Shown piece by piece: positions 6,747 through 12,938 of a stretch of DNA of 24,636 nucleotides; the stretch's first letter is position 1; every line of letters begins with the position of its first letter. The notes beneath the pieces are model-generated. The model saw only the letters and a list, made by a program, of their open reading frames with translations. It searched no databases and was not told where the DNA came from. Made by a program: the position numbers and the translations under genes. The stretch is taken from positions 1 through 24,636 of the IMG/VR virus record IMGVR_UViG_3300047548_001091; one strand, 5' to 3'. Source of the stretch: a virus.

Positions 6747-6965
6747 ATGGCCACTAATTTCATTCAAGCGGAACCGGGAGAGCACATCTACCATACTGCC
6801 AATCGAGCAATTGATCATAGTAAGAAGTACGATCTAAACTGTACGATCCTCTCACATAACGGGATTAGGGTTACTGTTTCGAAAAATAGCGACGTCGAAG
6901 ATATCTTGGTTATCTATGATCTGAAACAAAGGCTTGCTAGATTGAGAGTATTGAATGATGTTTGA
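6747..6965 (+). CDS. Conserved small phage protein (72 aa)
   Basis: I choose the ATG at 6747. An in-frame ATG at 6702 would overlap the previous gene by 26 bases and add residues that do not fit the family. From 6747 the product reads MATNFIQAEPGEHIY, then TANRAIDHSK and NGIRVTVSKNSDVEDI, matching a recurrent small phage protein pattern: a helix with an Ala-rich face, then a beta strand with NGIxVxV and a final helix with DIxxIYxLK. Its function is unknown to me. Confidence 0.65.
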   Translation: MATNFIQAEPGEHIYHTANRAIDHSKKYDLNCTILSHNGIRVTVSKNSDVEDILVIYDLKQRLARLRVLNDV

Positions 6966-6977
6966 CTGGAGATTGAA

Positions 6978-7241
6978 ATGAGCAATAGTAACGATGAAAT
7001 TTCAGGTGCAATTTTTTTGTTTGGGATAGTTGTCGGATTTGTCATTATTTGGGGAATCCAGCAAATTGGCGGAGAAAAAATTTTTCCTGAAGTAATTGAC
7101 ACTGCAATTGAAATATGCTCTAATAACGGAGGAGTAAAGTTCTTCGTCGCTGAAGTTGCAGAAGAAGGAATAGAAGTCGAATGCAACAATGGCGTTTATG
7201 GCGATACTTCGTTTTACAAAAAGGAGAAGAATGATGGCTGA
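6978..7241 (+). CDS. Small single-span membrane protein (87 aa)
   Basis: One hydrophobic segment (about residues 10-28, GAIFLFGIVVGFVIIWGI) follows a short acidic start, giving a small inner-membrane protein with a larger soluble C-terminal tail. The tail holds two cysteines and an acidic patch. The 3' end overlaps the HD hydrolase gene by 11 bases. A small membrane protein in an early phage cluster could act on lysis, superinfection or host transport; the sequence does not discriminate. Confidence 0.6.
   Translation: MSNSNDEISGAIFLFGIVVGFVIIWGIQQIGGEKIFPEVIDTAIEICSNNGGVKFFVAEVAEEGIEVECNNGVYGDTSFYKKEKNDG
7096..7124 (+). promoter_or_regulatory. Possible internal promoter before the HD hydrolase gene
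   Basis: TTGACA (7096-7101) and TCTAAT (7119-7124, 5 of 6) are 17 bases apart, within the membrane-protein gene and about 107 bases before the hydrolase start. It is reported because it has the same perfect -35 as the stronger promoters further right; a chance match inside coding sequence is possible. Confidence 0.3.
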
Positions 7242-7701
7242 TTCCACACTGATTTCCAGAGCTGCAAGTTTTGCAGTTGAAAAGCATGGCCGTCAGATGT
7301 ACGGTAAGTATCCGTACTCCTACCACTTGATTGAAGTGGCCGATAATGTCAAGGAGATGCATCGAAAAAATCTTTTCGGTTTCGGTGGGCTTGATAAAAA
7401 CGTCCTTATTCAGATCGCATATCTCCATGATGTGCTTGAGGATACTGATGTCGAATACATTGAGTTGTGTGAGGAATTTGGCATTGAAATTTCTTCTCGT
7501 TGCCTCCTCTTGTCAAAGAAAGAAACTCCTGTTTACGAAGAATACATTAAAAAAGTGATGTCTGATCTTTACAGTCATGCAGTAAAGATTGCAGACACCT
7601 ATGCCAATCTTCACAACTCTTGGAAGGCCGGTAACGTTAAGAGGATCAAGAAGTACACTGATCAACTGAATCTTCTTCTCGGTGATATTAATGAGTCTTG
7701 A
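7231..7701 (+). CDS. HD-domain hydrolase, MESH1/SpoT-like (candidate ppGpp or nucleotide hydrolase)
   Basis: The start is the double ATG at 7231/7234 behind AAGGAG. The 156-residue product keeps the HD metal site: His32 (YHLIEVA), His66-Asp67 (LHDVLEDTD) and Asp122 (KIADTYANL). The LHDVLEDT and KIADTYANL wording is that of RelA/SpoT hydrolase domains and the small stand-alone MESH1 family, which remove pyrophosphate from (p)ppGpp; some MESH1 enzymes also take NADPH. It is close to the size of a stand-alone small alarmone hydrolase. Its end overlaps the deaminase-fold gene, so the two are probably made together. Loss of ppGpp would suit a phage wanting active transcription. Substrate is inferred. 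Confidence 0.8.
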   Translation: MMADSTLISRAASFAVEKHGRQMYGKYPYSYHLIEVADNVKEMHRKNLFGFGGLDKNVLIQIAYLHDVLEDTDVEYIELCEEFGIEISSRCLLLSKKETPVYEEYIKKVMSDLYSHAVKIADTYANLHNSWKAGNVKRIKKYTDQLNLLLGDINES

Positions 7702-8071
7702 AGCAGCCATAAAGCTCGCTAGGAGAATGGAATACGAAAAGGGTAAGCAGAGAATAGCAGCTGTTATTTGTGATAAGGGAGGAAACGTAGTATCCTATGC
7801 GACTAACAGCTATACGAAAACTCACCCTGTTCAGAAGAAGTATGCATGTCTTTCTGGATCAGAAGAAAAGCAATTTCTTCATGCTGAAATATCGGCAATC
7901 ATCAAAAGTAGATGTGATTTGAAAGATCATACTATTTTTGTAGCAAGAGTATTGCACGACGGTACTCCTGCATACGCAAGGCCTTGTGACATATGTCTAC
8001 TGGCAATTAAAGAATCTGGTATAAAGAAAGTTAATTACACAATGGTGGAATGTAATGAAAAAGATTTATAA
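7691..8071 (+). CDS. Cytidine/dCMP deaminase-fold protein
   Basis: The ATG at 7691 is used; an upstream GTG at 7682 is possible. The 126-residue protein has the zinc-dependent deaminase signature: HAE at residues 64-66 (His as ligand, Glu as catalyst) and PCDIC at 98-102 (two Cys ligands). Nucleoside and nucleotide deaminases with this site convert cytidine or dCMP-type substrates to uridine forms and would feed dTMP synthesis in a phage. It is shorter than typical dCMP deaminases and nothing here fixes the substrate, so a base- or RNA-directed role remains possible. Overlaps its neighbours on both sides. Confidence 0.78.
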   Translation: MSLEAAIKLARRMEYEKGKQRIAAVICDKGGNVVSYATNSYTKTHPVQKKYACLSGSEEKQFLHAEISAIIKSRCDLKDHTIFVARVLHDGTPAYARPCDICLLAIKESGIKKVNYTMVECNEKDL

Positions 8072-8279
8072 GTATATCGGCATTGCTGGAAAGAAAAGAA
8101 ATATCATGTATGGTTTTGCATTGATTTTTGACGGACTTATCAGGGTTCTTTCACTTGGTTATTTTGCATCAACTATTACAAGTGAGTCGGCTTCGAAGAC
8201 AGTCAGAATCTCTCTTAAAATGTTTAAAAAACGTCAAGAAGAAAAGGAATTGAAGGAGAAGCAGAATGCGAAAGGATAA
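8055..8279 (+). CDS. Small hydrophobic/basic protein (74 aa)
   Basis: Begins within the deaminase-fold gene (17-base overlap) and overlaps the following gene by 14 bases. Residues about 18-44 (YGFALIFDGLIRVLSLGYFASTI) are hydrophobic with a central Asp and Arg, possibly a membrane-associated helix, and the C-terminus is a highly charged Lys/Glu helix. This layout recurs in small phage proteins of unknown role. Confidence 0.6.
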   Translation: MKKIYKYIGIAGKKRNIMYGFALIFDGLIRVLSLGYFASTITSESASKTVRISLKMFKKRQEEKELKEKQNAKG

Positions 8280-8646
8280 GCTAATCGAACTCCTCCAGAA
8301 CATTGAAGGGAACCCAGATATCCTTATTTGGAATGGTTTTGTCGGTGACTGGATGGATATCGGAAGCATTGATGAGAACGATCTCGTTAAGGTCGAATTC
8401 AAATATTGGCTTGAATCTGTCAGACGAGAACGTTGTATTGATCGGAGAGATTGGGAATATAATATTCCCGATAGTGAAATTCCGGAACTCAGGAAAATCT
8501 ATTTAAGTCATAAATGGAGTTTCAATGACTTCGTAACTCTTCAAGATATTAAAGAAAAGCGTTGGAAGAAGAAAAGGATTTTCTTGATCAATCCGAAAGG
8601 CAGAGGAATTTCTGCCTTTGACAGATGCGGTGGAATCTCATACTGA
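8266..8646 (+). CDS. Conserved phage protein of unknown function (126 aa)
   Basis: ATG with AAGGAG upstream. The start (KLIELLQNIEGNPDILIWNGFVGDWMDI) matches a recurrent phage protein pattern in which a helix is followed by a WNGFVGDWMDI strand-turn. The C-terminal half is basic and aromatic. It looks like a small domain for protein or nucleotide contact, but no catalytic residues are seen. Confidence 0.65.
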   Translation: MRKDKLIELLQNIEGNPDILIWNGFVGDWMDIGSIDENDLVKVEFKYWLESVRRERCIDRRDWEYNIPDSEIPELRKIYLSHKWSFNDFVTLQDIKEKRWKKKRIFLINPKGRGISAFDRCGGISY

Positions 8647-8652
8647 GTACGA

Positions 8653-9003
8653 ATGATGACAGAAAAATATTCTAGTTTGCTTCAAGATATCGAATTACAG
8701 CAATATATGAATCCTGTTCCCGGAGTGAAGCGTTGGGTAGTATGTGCAGCTATTAGATGGGGAGATATCATCATCACTGGACCTCGTCACTACAGTCCTA
8801 CTATGATCAATACAATGAGACTGCTTCGGGAAGATGTTCTGGAAAAGATTTCGTCCATTGAAGAAGAACAAGGTTTCATTGACCAATGGGGGAATTTTAT
8901 GTCTCGTAAAGAGGCTATGGAGTGCGTTAAGGAAAGCGGGCAGCCGTTCGACGTTGAGAGGAATGTAGGAAACCTATATCTTTTCTCGGAGGGTCTTTAT
9001 TGA
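8653..9003 (+). CDS. Conserved phage protein of unknown function (116 aa)
   Basis: Two consecutive ATGs (8653, 8656) could be the start; no strong ribosome site is seen. The segments CAAIRWGDIIITGPRHYSPTM, EQGFIDQWGNFMSRKEA and the final LYLFSEGLY match a recurrent phage and prophage family with the pattern ITGPRHxxxTM ... EQGFxxxxGxFxxRxEAxxxA. The family has no experimental function that I know of; the conserved His and Arg suggest ligand binding. Its TGA overlaps the next ATG. Confidence 0.7.
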   Translation: MMTEKYSSLLQDIELQQYMNPVPGVKRWVVCAAIRWGDIIITGPRHYSPTMINTMRLLREDVLEKISSIEEEQGFIDQWGNFMSRKEAMECVKESGQPFDVERNVGNLYLFSEGLY

Positions 9004-9263
9004 TGATACTCGCTAAACTAAGTTATCCCGGATGGGATGTGGAAGTGGCTTCAGGGTACGAAGCTAAAGAAAAGCTCTGGCCTTGGATATGCTCATCCTG
9101 TAGGCAGGATATTGCCAGAGAGCAGGATGGACTAGAGCCTGACCACGAGTGCCAGTACAGGAGTGCTACTTTAGACCAGACATCTCTTGACGAAATGCTT
9201 TGGACAGCTTGTGGGTGTGAGTTTACAGTCACTGATGATAATGGCGATACCGGAGAATATTGA
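9003..9263 (+). CDS. Small zinc-ribbon-like protein (86 aa)
   Basis: The ATG at 9003 overlaps the previous stop and has GGAGGG about 9 bases upstream; an upstream in-frame TTG is not needed. Potential zinc ligands are the CSSC pair (about residues 30-33), a His-Glu-Cys motif (about 49-51) and CGC near the end. These could form one or two zinc sites. The rest is acidic. Small zinc proteins of this kind in phages often bind nucleic acid or host polymerase, but that is only inference here. Confidence 0.65.
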   Translation: MILAKLSYPGWDVEVASGYEAKEKLWPWICSSCRQDIAREQDGLEPDHECQYRSATLDQTSLDEMLWTACGCEFTVTDDNGDTGEY

Positions 9264-9610
9264 TGACGCAGATAGAAGAATTAGTTTTGAGACAGAAAGC
9301 AGCAGCTTTCGATGAGCTGATTTCCATTCTTAATAATGGGAAAAATTTCGTCGGTTACAGGATTTTCTCACTTAATGATTATGAAGGGCCTCTTACCCCG
9401 CTATACAATGACAAAGGTATTTTTTCTATAGATAAGGAAATGCTTGATAGAACGGTAGAATCTAATAAAAGTTTGAAGATTGATTATCTTCAAGTATGGG
9501 AATCTGTATTGCGCTGGGAATCTTCTAGCGATGATATAGAACAGATTATGTTATCATTAGTATCTCGGTCAAAAATGGTTGAGATCAAGAAACAATGTGG
9601 AGTATATTGA
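9263..9610 (+). CDS. Hypothetical phage protein (115 aa)
   Basis: Its ATG overlaps the previous TGA, with GGAGAATATTG before it. A helical start is followed by a FVGYRIFSLNDYEGPLTPLY segment and a helical end. No motif is recognised. The last residues include a single Cys and no metal site. Confidence 0.6.
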   Translation: MTQIEELVLRQKAAAFDELISILNNGKNFVGYRIFSLNDYEGPLTPLYNDKGIFSIDKEMLDRTVESNKSLKIDYLQVWESVLRWESSSDDIEQIMLSLVSRSKMVEIKKQCGVY

Positions 9611-9611
9611 G

Positions 9612-9896
9612 ATGAGTAGAATCAAAAACATTATCAAGGCTATAGACGAATCGAATGGTAGATTTGCTCCAGAGGAACCCTTTCTTTTTACCAAATGGCT
9701 TGATCAACAAACAGGAATCGTTTGGGAATTATTTTATAATGGGAGAGGTAGTGCTTGGATTCATAGTCCAATGGGTTTCACTGACGCGGAACAAAATGAA
9801 ATAATTGAAGCGTTCACAAGATTGTTCAATCGATACAAAGAGGCGCGAGCCAATTCCGTAATTGAAAAATATAATAGGTGCAATGATGCTTTCTGA
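9612..9896 (+). CDS. Hypothetical phage protein (94 aa)
   Basis: The ATG at 9612 is preferred over a TTG at 9579: it follows the previous stop by one base and has GGAG about 10 bases upstream. The product has a central beta-rich aromatic part (TGIVWELFYNGRGSAWI) and a C-terminal helix. Unrecognised. Overlaps the next gene by 14 bases. Confidence 0.6.
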   Translation: MSRIKNIIKAIDESNGRFAPEEPFLFTKWLDQQTGIVWELFYNGRGSAWIHSPMGFTDAEQNEIIEAFTRLFNRYKEARANSVIEKYNRCNDAF

Positions 9897-10143
9897 TAAG
9901 AAGAACTTTGAGATAGCCAACGTTTGCTACGCTAACGTATCTGGAAATTTTGCAACCTTCTGTAATCCTAAGTACAGAGGTCCAAATTTTACATGGGAGT
10001 GGTTCATTGAAGACTGCGAAAAAAGTGCAGTCAACTGGATGCACGTTCATCATGTAAAGGGCGACAAAAAACTTGTAGACGAAACTGCAAAGAAGTATGC
10101 TAAGGAAATTGCTGAACATCTTGTGAGACGTTTAAATGAGTAA
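9883..10143 (+). CDS. Hypothetical phage protein (86 aa)
   Basis: Starts at the double ATG 9883/9886 inside the previous gene; a TTG at 9862 is less likely. The sequence NFTWEWFIEDCEK and NWMHVHHVKGDKK shows an aromatic, His-rich centre that could hold a ligand or metal, followed by a charged helix. No family is recognised. Confidence 0.55.
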   Translation: MMLSDKKNFEIANVCYANVSGNFATFCNPKYRGPNFTWEWFIEDCEKSAVNWMHVHHVKGDKKLVDETAKKYAKEIAEHLVRRLNE

Positions 10144-10321
10144 TACCTTTAAGGTTACAAAAATTCTATTACAAATCGAGGAGTATAATCTAAAACGGGA
10201 GATGGAAATACTCCACGAAAATCTTCTCAAAAAGATAACTGAAGAATACACACAGAGAAAAAGAGAAAGATACTTTAAACTTCTAGAAGAGTACGAAGGT
10301 AGCAAAATTGAAGAATCATGA
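10136..10321 (+). CDS. Small coiled-coil protein (61 aa)
   Basis: Begins 8 bases before the previous stop. Almost all of it is a charged helix (Glu, Lys, Arg and Leu spaced as in a coiled coil, about residues 10-55). It may dimerise or bind a partner helix. Unrecognised. Confidence 0.55.
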   Translation: MSNTFKVTKILLQIEEYNLKREMEILHENLLKKITEEYTQRKRERYFKLLEEYEGSKIEES

Positions 10322-10457
10322 TTTCTCAGGCCATCTAGTTAAGCATAGGCACATGTACAACTTCTGCACAAGATGTGGTCTGATCCTTCTTAGGAACGAA
10401 GCTACGCAGAAGGCAGCCAGTAAGCCCTGTAAGGGCAGAGAAGAGAATGAAAAATAA
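10308..10457 (+). CDS. Small zinc-finger-like protein with TTG start (49 aa)
   Basis: An open frame starts at TTG 10308 with AAGGT 7 bases upstream and ends at TAA 10455-10457, filling what is otherwise a gap between two genes and overlapping both. The product contains CTRCG (Cys20 and Cys23), a later Cys at KPCKG, and His residues near the N-terminus, so a small zinc site is plausible. The wording FCTRCGLILLRNEATQ...KPCKG matches a recurrent tiny phage zinc protein. An ATG at 10353 would cut the N-terminal His residues. The non-ATG start makes it easy to miss. Confidence 0.55.
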   Translation: MKNHDFSGHLVKHRHMYNFCTRCGLILLRNEATQKAASKPCKGREENEK

Positions 10458-10659
10458 TTTTGACAAGCAGAGAATTGACTTCATTGTCCATAGAGATGGA
10501 TTGGAAGCAGCTATTGAATTCTCAAAAAGAACCCTCAAACAATATAAGGGATCGTTGAAGAAACGAAGTCTTATGAGGAGAAACCTCGTTATGGCTTGCC
10601 TTTCCCATAGAGAATTCTTGATCTCAAACAATCACTACTATGGAGCTAAAAATGATTAA
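10447..10659 (+). CDS. Hypothetical basic protein (70 aa)
   Basis: ATG with AGAGAAGAG upstream, overlapping the zinc-finger-like gene by 11 bases. The segment RDGLEAAIEFSKRTLKQY is a helix pattern seen in a recurrent small phage family in which RDG is followed by an Ala-rich helix and a basic YR/KK region. It is strongly basic overall. No function is assigned. Confidence 0.6.
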   Translation: MKNNFDKQRIDFIVHRDGLEAAIEFSKRTLKQYKGSLKKRSLMRRNLVMACLSHREFLISNNHYYGAKND

Positions 10660-11092
10660 TCTTTACTTCTCCAAAAACGTTGATAAGTTGGCAATCGTAC
10701 CTGTAAAGTGTACAGACGGTAATGCTTGGAAGTTTCACGACGGTTGCCTGTTTGTACCGAACAGTGCAAAGATTATCCAGATGTTCGATGCCCTCCATAA
10801 GACAAAGACGTTTGAACGGTTCAAGGAACTTATCATCAACCATAAGAACACAAAAAGTAATTGGGTCATTTCATGCATCTCAGATTTTCCGATTGATCTG
10901 TTTGAAATGGCTATCTGGCACGGGGTTATCTCAAGTAAAGAAGTCACATTGAATTTCATTGAAAACGATAAGATGATTACCTTGTTGTATAACTCTGAAG
11001 GGAACATTGATAACTTCGAATATGTCTATAGGTTCTTTGATGGAAATTTCTTTCTTGATATAAAGTACTTCTCAGACCACTTGACAAAGTAA
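10652..11092 (+). CDS. Hypothetical phage protein (146 aa)
   Basis: The ATG at 10652 has GGAG 6 bases upstream; the in-frame ATG at 10640 overlaps that site and is rejected. The product looks like an alpha/beta domain with aromatic strands (AWKFHDGCLFV, VYRFFDGNFFLDI) and no catalytic motif. The gene overlaps its upstream neighbour by 8 bases. The promoter at 11081 starts within its last codons. Confidence 0.6.
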   Translation: MINLYFSKNVDKLAIVPVKCTDGNAWKFHDGCLFVPNSAKIIQMFDALHKTKTFERFKELIINHKNTKSNWVISCISDFPIDLFEMAIWHGVISSKEVTLNFIENDKMITLLYNSEGNIDNFEYVYRFFDGNFFLDIKYFSDHLTK

Positions 11093-11109
11093 AAATGTTC
11101 CTTCATAAT
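11081..11109 (+). promoter_or_regulatory. Sigma70-type promoter
   Basis: TTGACA (11081-11086) and CATAAT (11104-11109, 5 of 6) are 17 bases apart. It lies at the end of the 146-aa gene and 21 bases before the next ATG, giving a short leader that includes the AAGGAG ribosome site. Confidence 0.6.
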
Positions 11110-11130
11110 CCTCGCATAAAGGAGCATGAT

Positions 11131-11508
11131 ATGAGTTTCAAGCGTAATGTAACCACTCGCGGTGTGATCTTCTCTGAGGACGGAGGCCTCCTTGAGATCA
11201 ATTCCATCTCTACTCACAGAGGATATATCTCCTTTGGCGTCGATTGCAATGAGCGGTTTTCTATCCCGCTGACTCAAAATGGTATCATTAAGTTCATCAA
11301 TCTCTTGAATCATTCTCTCGCCAATGGAGAAGAAACGGAAATCATTAATGAAGAGACCGGAGAAGAGATTACAGTATCCTTTGATAGTCAAGAAAAACAG
11401 TTCAGCTTCTACAGGAAGCATCTCTGGCTTGGCAATTTGAAACTTGAAAATCTTGAAATTTTTCTTAATGAACTAAAAAGAGTTGACAAGGAACTGAAAG
11501 GCGTTTAA
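11131..11508 (+). CDS. Hypothetical phage protein (125 aa)
   Basis: The ATG at 11131 is chosen because AAGGAG lies 7 bases upstream; the longer frame from 11095 would start upstream of the promoter -10. The product is predominantly beta-stranded at the start (VTTRGVIFSEDGGLLEINS) and ends in a helix that carries several Lys and Glu. No motif is recognised. Confidence 0.6.
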   Translation: MSFKRNVTTRGVIFSEDGGLLEINSISTHRGYISFGVDCNERFSIPLTQNGIIKFINLLNHSLANGEETEIINEETGEEITVSFDSQEKQFSFYRKHLWLGNLKLENLEIFLNELKRVDKELKGV

Positions 11509-11509
11509 T
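11483..11509 (+). promoter_or_regulatory. Candidate promoter before the SprT-like gene
   Basis: TTGACA (11483-11488) is followed by TTTAAT (11504-11509, spacer 15) or TAATAT (11506-11511, spacer 17). The leader that follows, CGAAACAGGAGATTGACC, is very like those after the promoters at 15557 and 17034, which supports a real promoter-leader unit although the -10 is imperfect. Confidence 0.5.
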
Positions 11510-11537
11510 ATCTCCAAATCGAAACAGGAGATTGACC

Positions 11538-12083
11538 ATGGCCCTTACTCTGTCTTATGTCGAAAACGTCGCCAACGAGTTGATTGCATTTCATCAGCTC
11601 AATGGAAACATTTCTTCCGATTGGAAGTTCAAGTGGAATCGTCGTTCTCAAGCACTTGGCCTTTGCTCTTACAAGGATTCAACGATTCAGTTGAGTAACA
11701 AGTGGGCTTCAGTTCTTTCTGAAGTTGAACTCCGTGATACCATTCTTCATGAGATTGCACATGCAATGACTCCGGGCGACGGGCATGGTACTAAATGGAG
11801 GATGGCATGTGTACAAATTGGTGCAAATCCAAAGCGGCTTGTCGATGTTCCTAAGGACGCAGCTCAGGAAATCAAAAAGAAAACTGTCAAGTATTTCATC
11901 GTTTACAAGTCTGATAGCGGAATTGAGAAGGTAGGTTATCGCGAAAGGATTAAGGTTAGCCTTTACGGACGGTCTATTTTCAACCGTCCCGAAACAAAGG
12001 GCAAACTTTTCTACGTTGAAGCTGACAAGTTTGATCGTCCGGACGTAGAAAAGTTCCTCTTCAAGGGAAACCCCGTCCTTTAA
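11538..12083 (+). CDS. SprT-like zinc metalloprotease
   Basis: The ATG at 11538 has CAGGAG 7 bases upstream and is preferred to an in-frame TTG. The 181-residue protein has HEIAH at residues 71-75 and a third His in GDGHG (His83), the HExxH...H zinc site of the SprT/Spartan family, preceded by the strand-and-helix pattern typical of the domain (LRDTILHEIAHAM). In cells, Spartan proteins cleave DNA-bound proteins; a phage copy could clear proteins from replicating or packaged DNA, which is inference. A C-terminal zinc ribbon found in some SprT proteins is absent. Its stop codon overlaps that of gp14 on the other strand. Confidence 0.8.
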   Translation: MALTLSYVENVANELIAFHQLNGNISSDWKFKWNRRSQALGLCSYKDSTIQLSNKWASVLSEVELRDTILHEIAHAMTPGDGHGTKWRMACVQIGANPKRLVDVPKDAAQEIKKKTVKYFIVYKSDSGIEKVGYRERIKVSLYGRSIFNRPETKGKLFYVEADKFDRPDVEKFLFKGNPVL

Positions 12084-12937
12084 CTCTCACTGAAGGGATT
12101 GTTCTCAGAGAATGAGATCAATCCCTCCTCTACCTTTTCTTCAGTATAATCATTGTCATTCATCATTGTATCTCTACCGACAGAGCTACCTTCAGATGCA
12201 ATATTTCTACTTGCAGTATCTCCAACAATCGGAGAAAGAGGATTCAATTCACCTGAAATCTTTGATAAGACAAGTTCATTCGTCGTAGAGTTGAAGAATA
12301 CAACTTCTCCTCCAAATCCTCCAAGCTGGGATACCTGTTCTCCGGGAACGAATGTTCCTGCACCAGCTTCAAGAATGATCGTAGTAGTCAATGCAAAGTC
12401 ATTGTAATCATCGATCTCTTCAATCCCAGTATTGAACTCTTCTCCAGTGTATTCGAAGTTCTTCACAGTGACAGTCCAAATGTACAGTTTTCCAAGCTGA
12501 TAGAATTGTTCTTCATTGCGAACGTTCGTGATCTCCATGGCACGACGGCGATTGTCAATAGCCCTAGGAAGCACCAGAACGTCCCCTTCACGAGGTCTTA
12601 CAACCTCAGGGTACTTGGATGTCACTTCTTCACTGAAACGCCTCATAGCGACGGCAAAGGTGGCTGAATCACGTATCTCCATCCCGAACTTTGAAAGGAA
12701 CTGGCCATCGTCTTGCCAGCTCTGCACATTCTCCATATAAAATTCCACAACAGACGCGGAATTGAATGAGGAAATCTGATCCTCTCCGAAGAATGAATCG
12801 AAGTTAGTCAAGTCTCTCGGAAGATAATAAAGGTCGATTCCTTTGCACTGGATAGACTCAATGATCAGGTCTTCAGCTAAAGATTGATCAAACTGGAATG
12901 CTGTATAGAAATCGCTGAAGTGTGGATTGGTAGCCAT
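12080..12937 (-). CDS. 14: Neck protein gp14 (T4 family)
   Basis: A 285-residue protein with the T4 gp14 pattern near the N-terminus: LAEDLIIESIQCKGIDLYYLPRDL (split here as residues 21-43), FGED at about 50-53, and PREGDVLVLP further on. gp14 forms part of the head-tail neck with gp13 and is added after DNA packaging. The length is near the T4 protein (256). A GAGAG ribosome site precedes the ATG, and the gene follows the 637-aa gene by one base, so both are one transcription unit. Its TAA overlaps the SprT-like TAA in a palindromic TTAA. The C-terminal tail is acidic and divergent. Confidence 0.85.
   Translation of the reverse strand: MATNPHFSDFYTAFQFDQSLAEDLIIESIQCKGIDLYYLPRDLTNFDSFFGEDQISSFNSASVVEFYMENVQSWQDDGQFLSKFGMEIRDSATFAVAMRRFSEEVTSKYPEVVRPREGDVLVLPRAIDNRRRAMEITNVRNEEQFYQLGKLYIWTVTVKNFEYTGEEFNTGIEEIDDYNDFALTTTIILEAGAGTFVPGEQVSQLGGFGGEVVFFNSTTNELVLSKISGELNPLSPIVGDTASRNIASEGSSVGRDTMMNDNDYTEEKVEEGLISFSENNPFSES
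12094..12126. repeat. Inverted repeat at the end of gp14, possible two-way terminator
   Basis: AGGGATTG (12094-12101) pairs with CAATCCCT (12119-12126) around a loop that itself contains TTCTCAGAGAA. It lies within the last codons of gp14 and just past the SprT-like stop, where convergent transcripts meet. On the + strand a loosely T-rich tract (CCTCTACCTTTTCTT) follows; on the - strand there is none, so its role as a terminator is uncertain. Confidence 0.35.
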
Positions 12938-12938
12938 T

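Noticed and set aside
10460-10487. TTGACA at 10460 as a promoter
   Set aside because: The best -10 candidate has only three matches, and the site overlaps the first codons of a gene.
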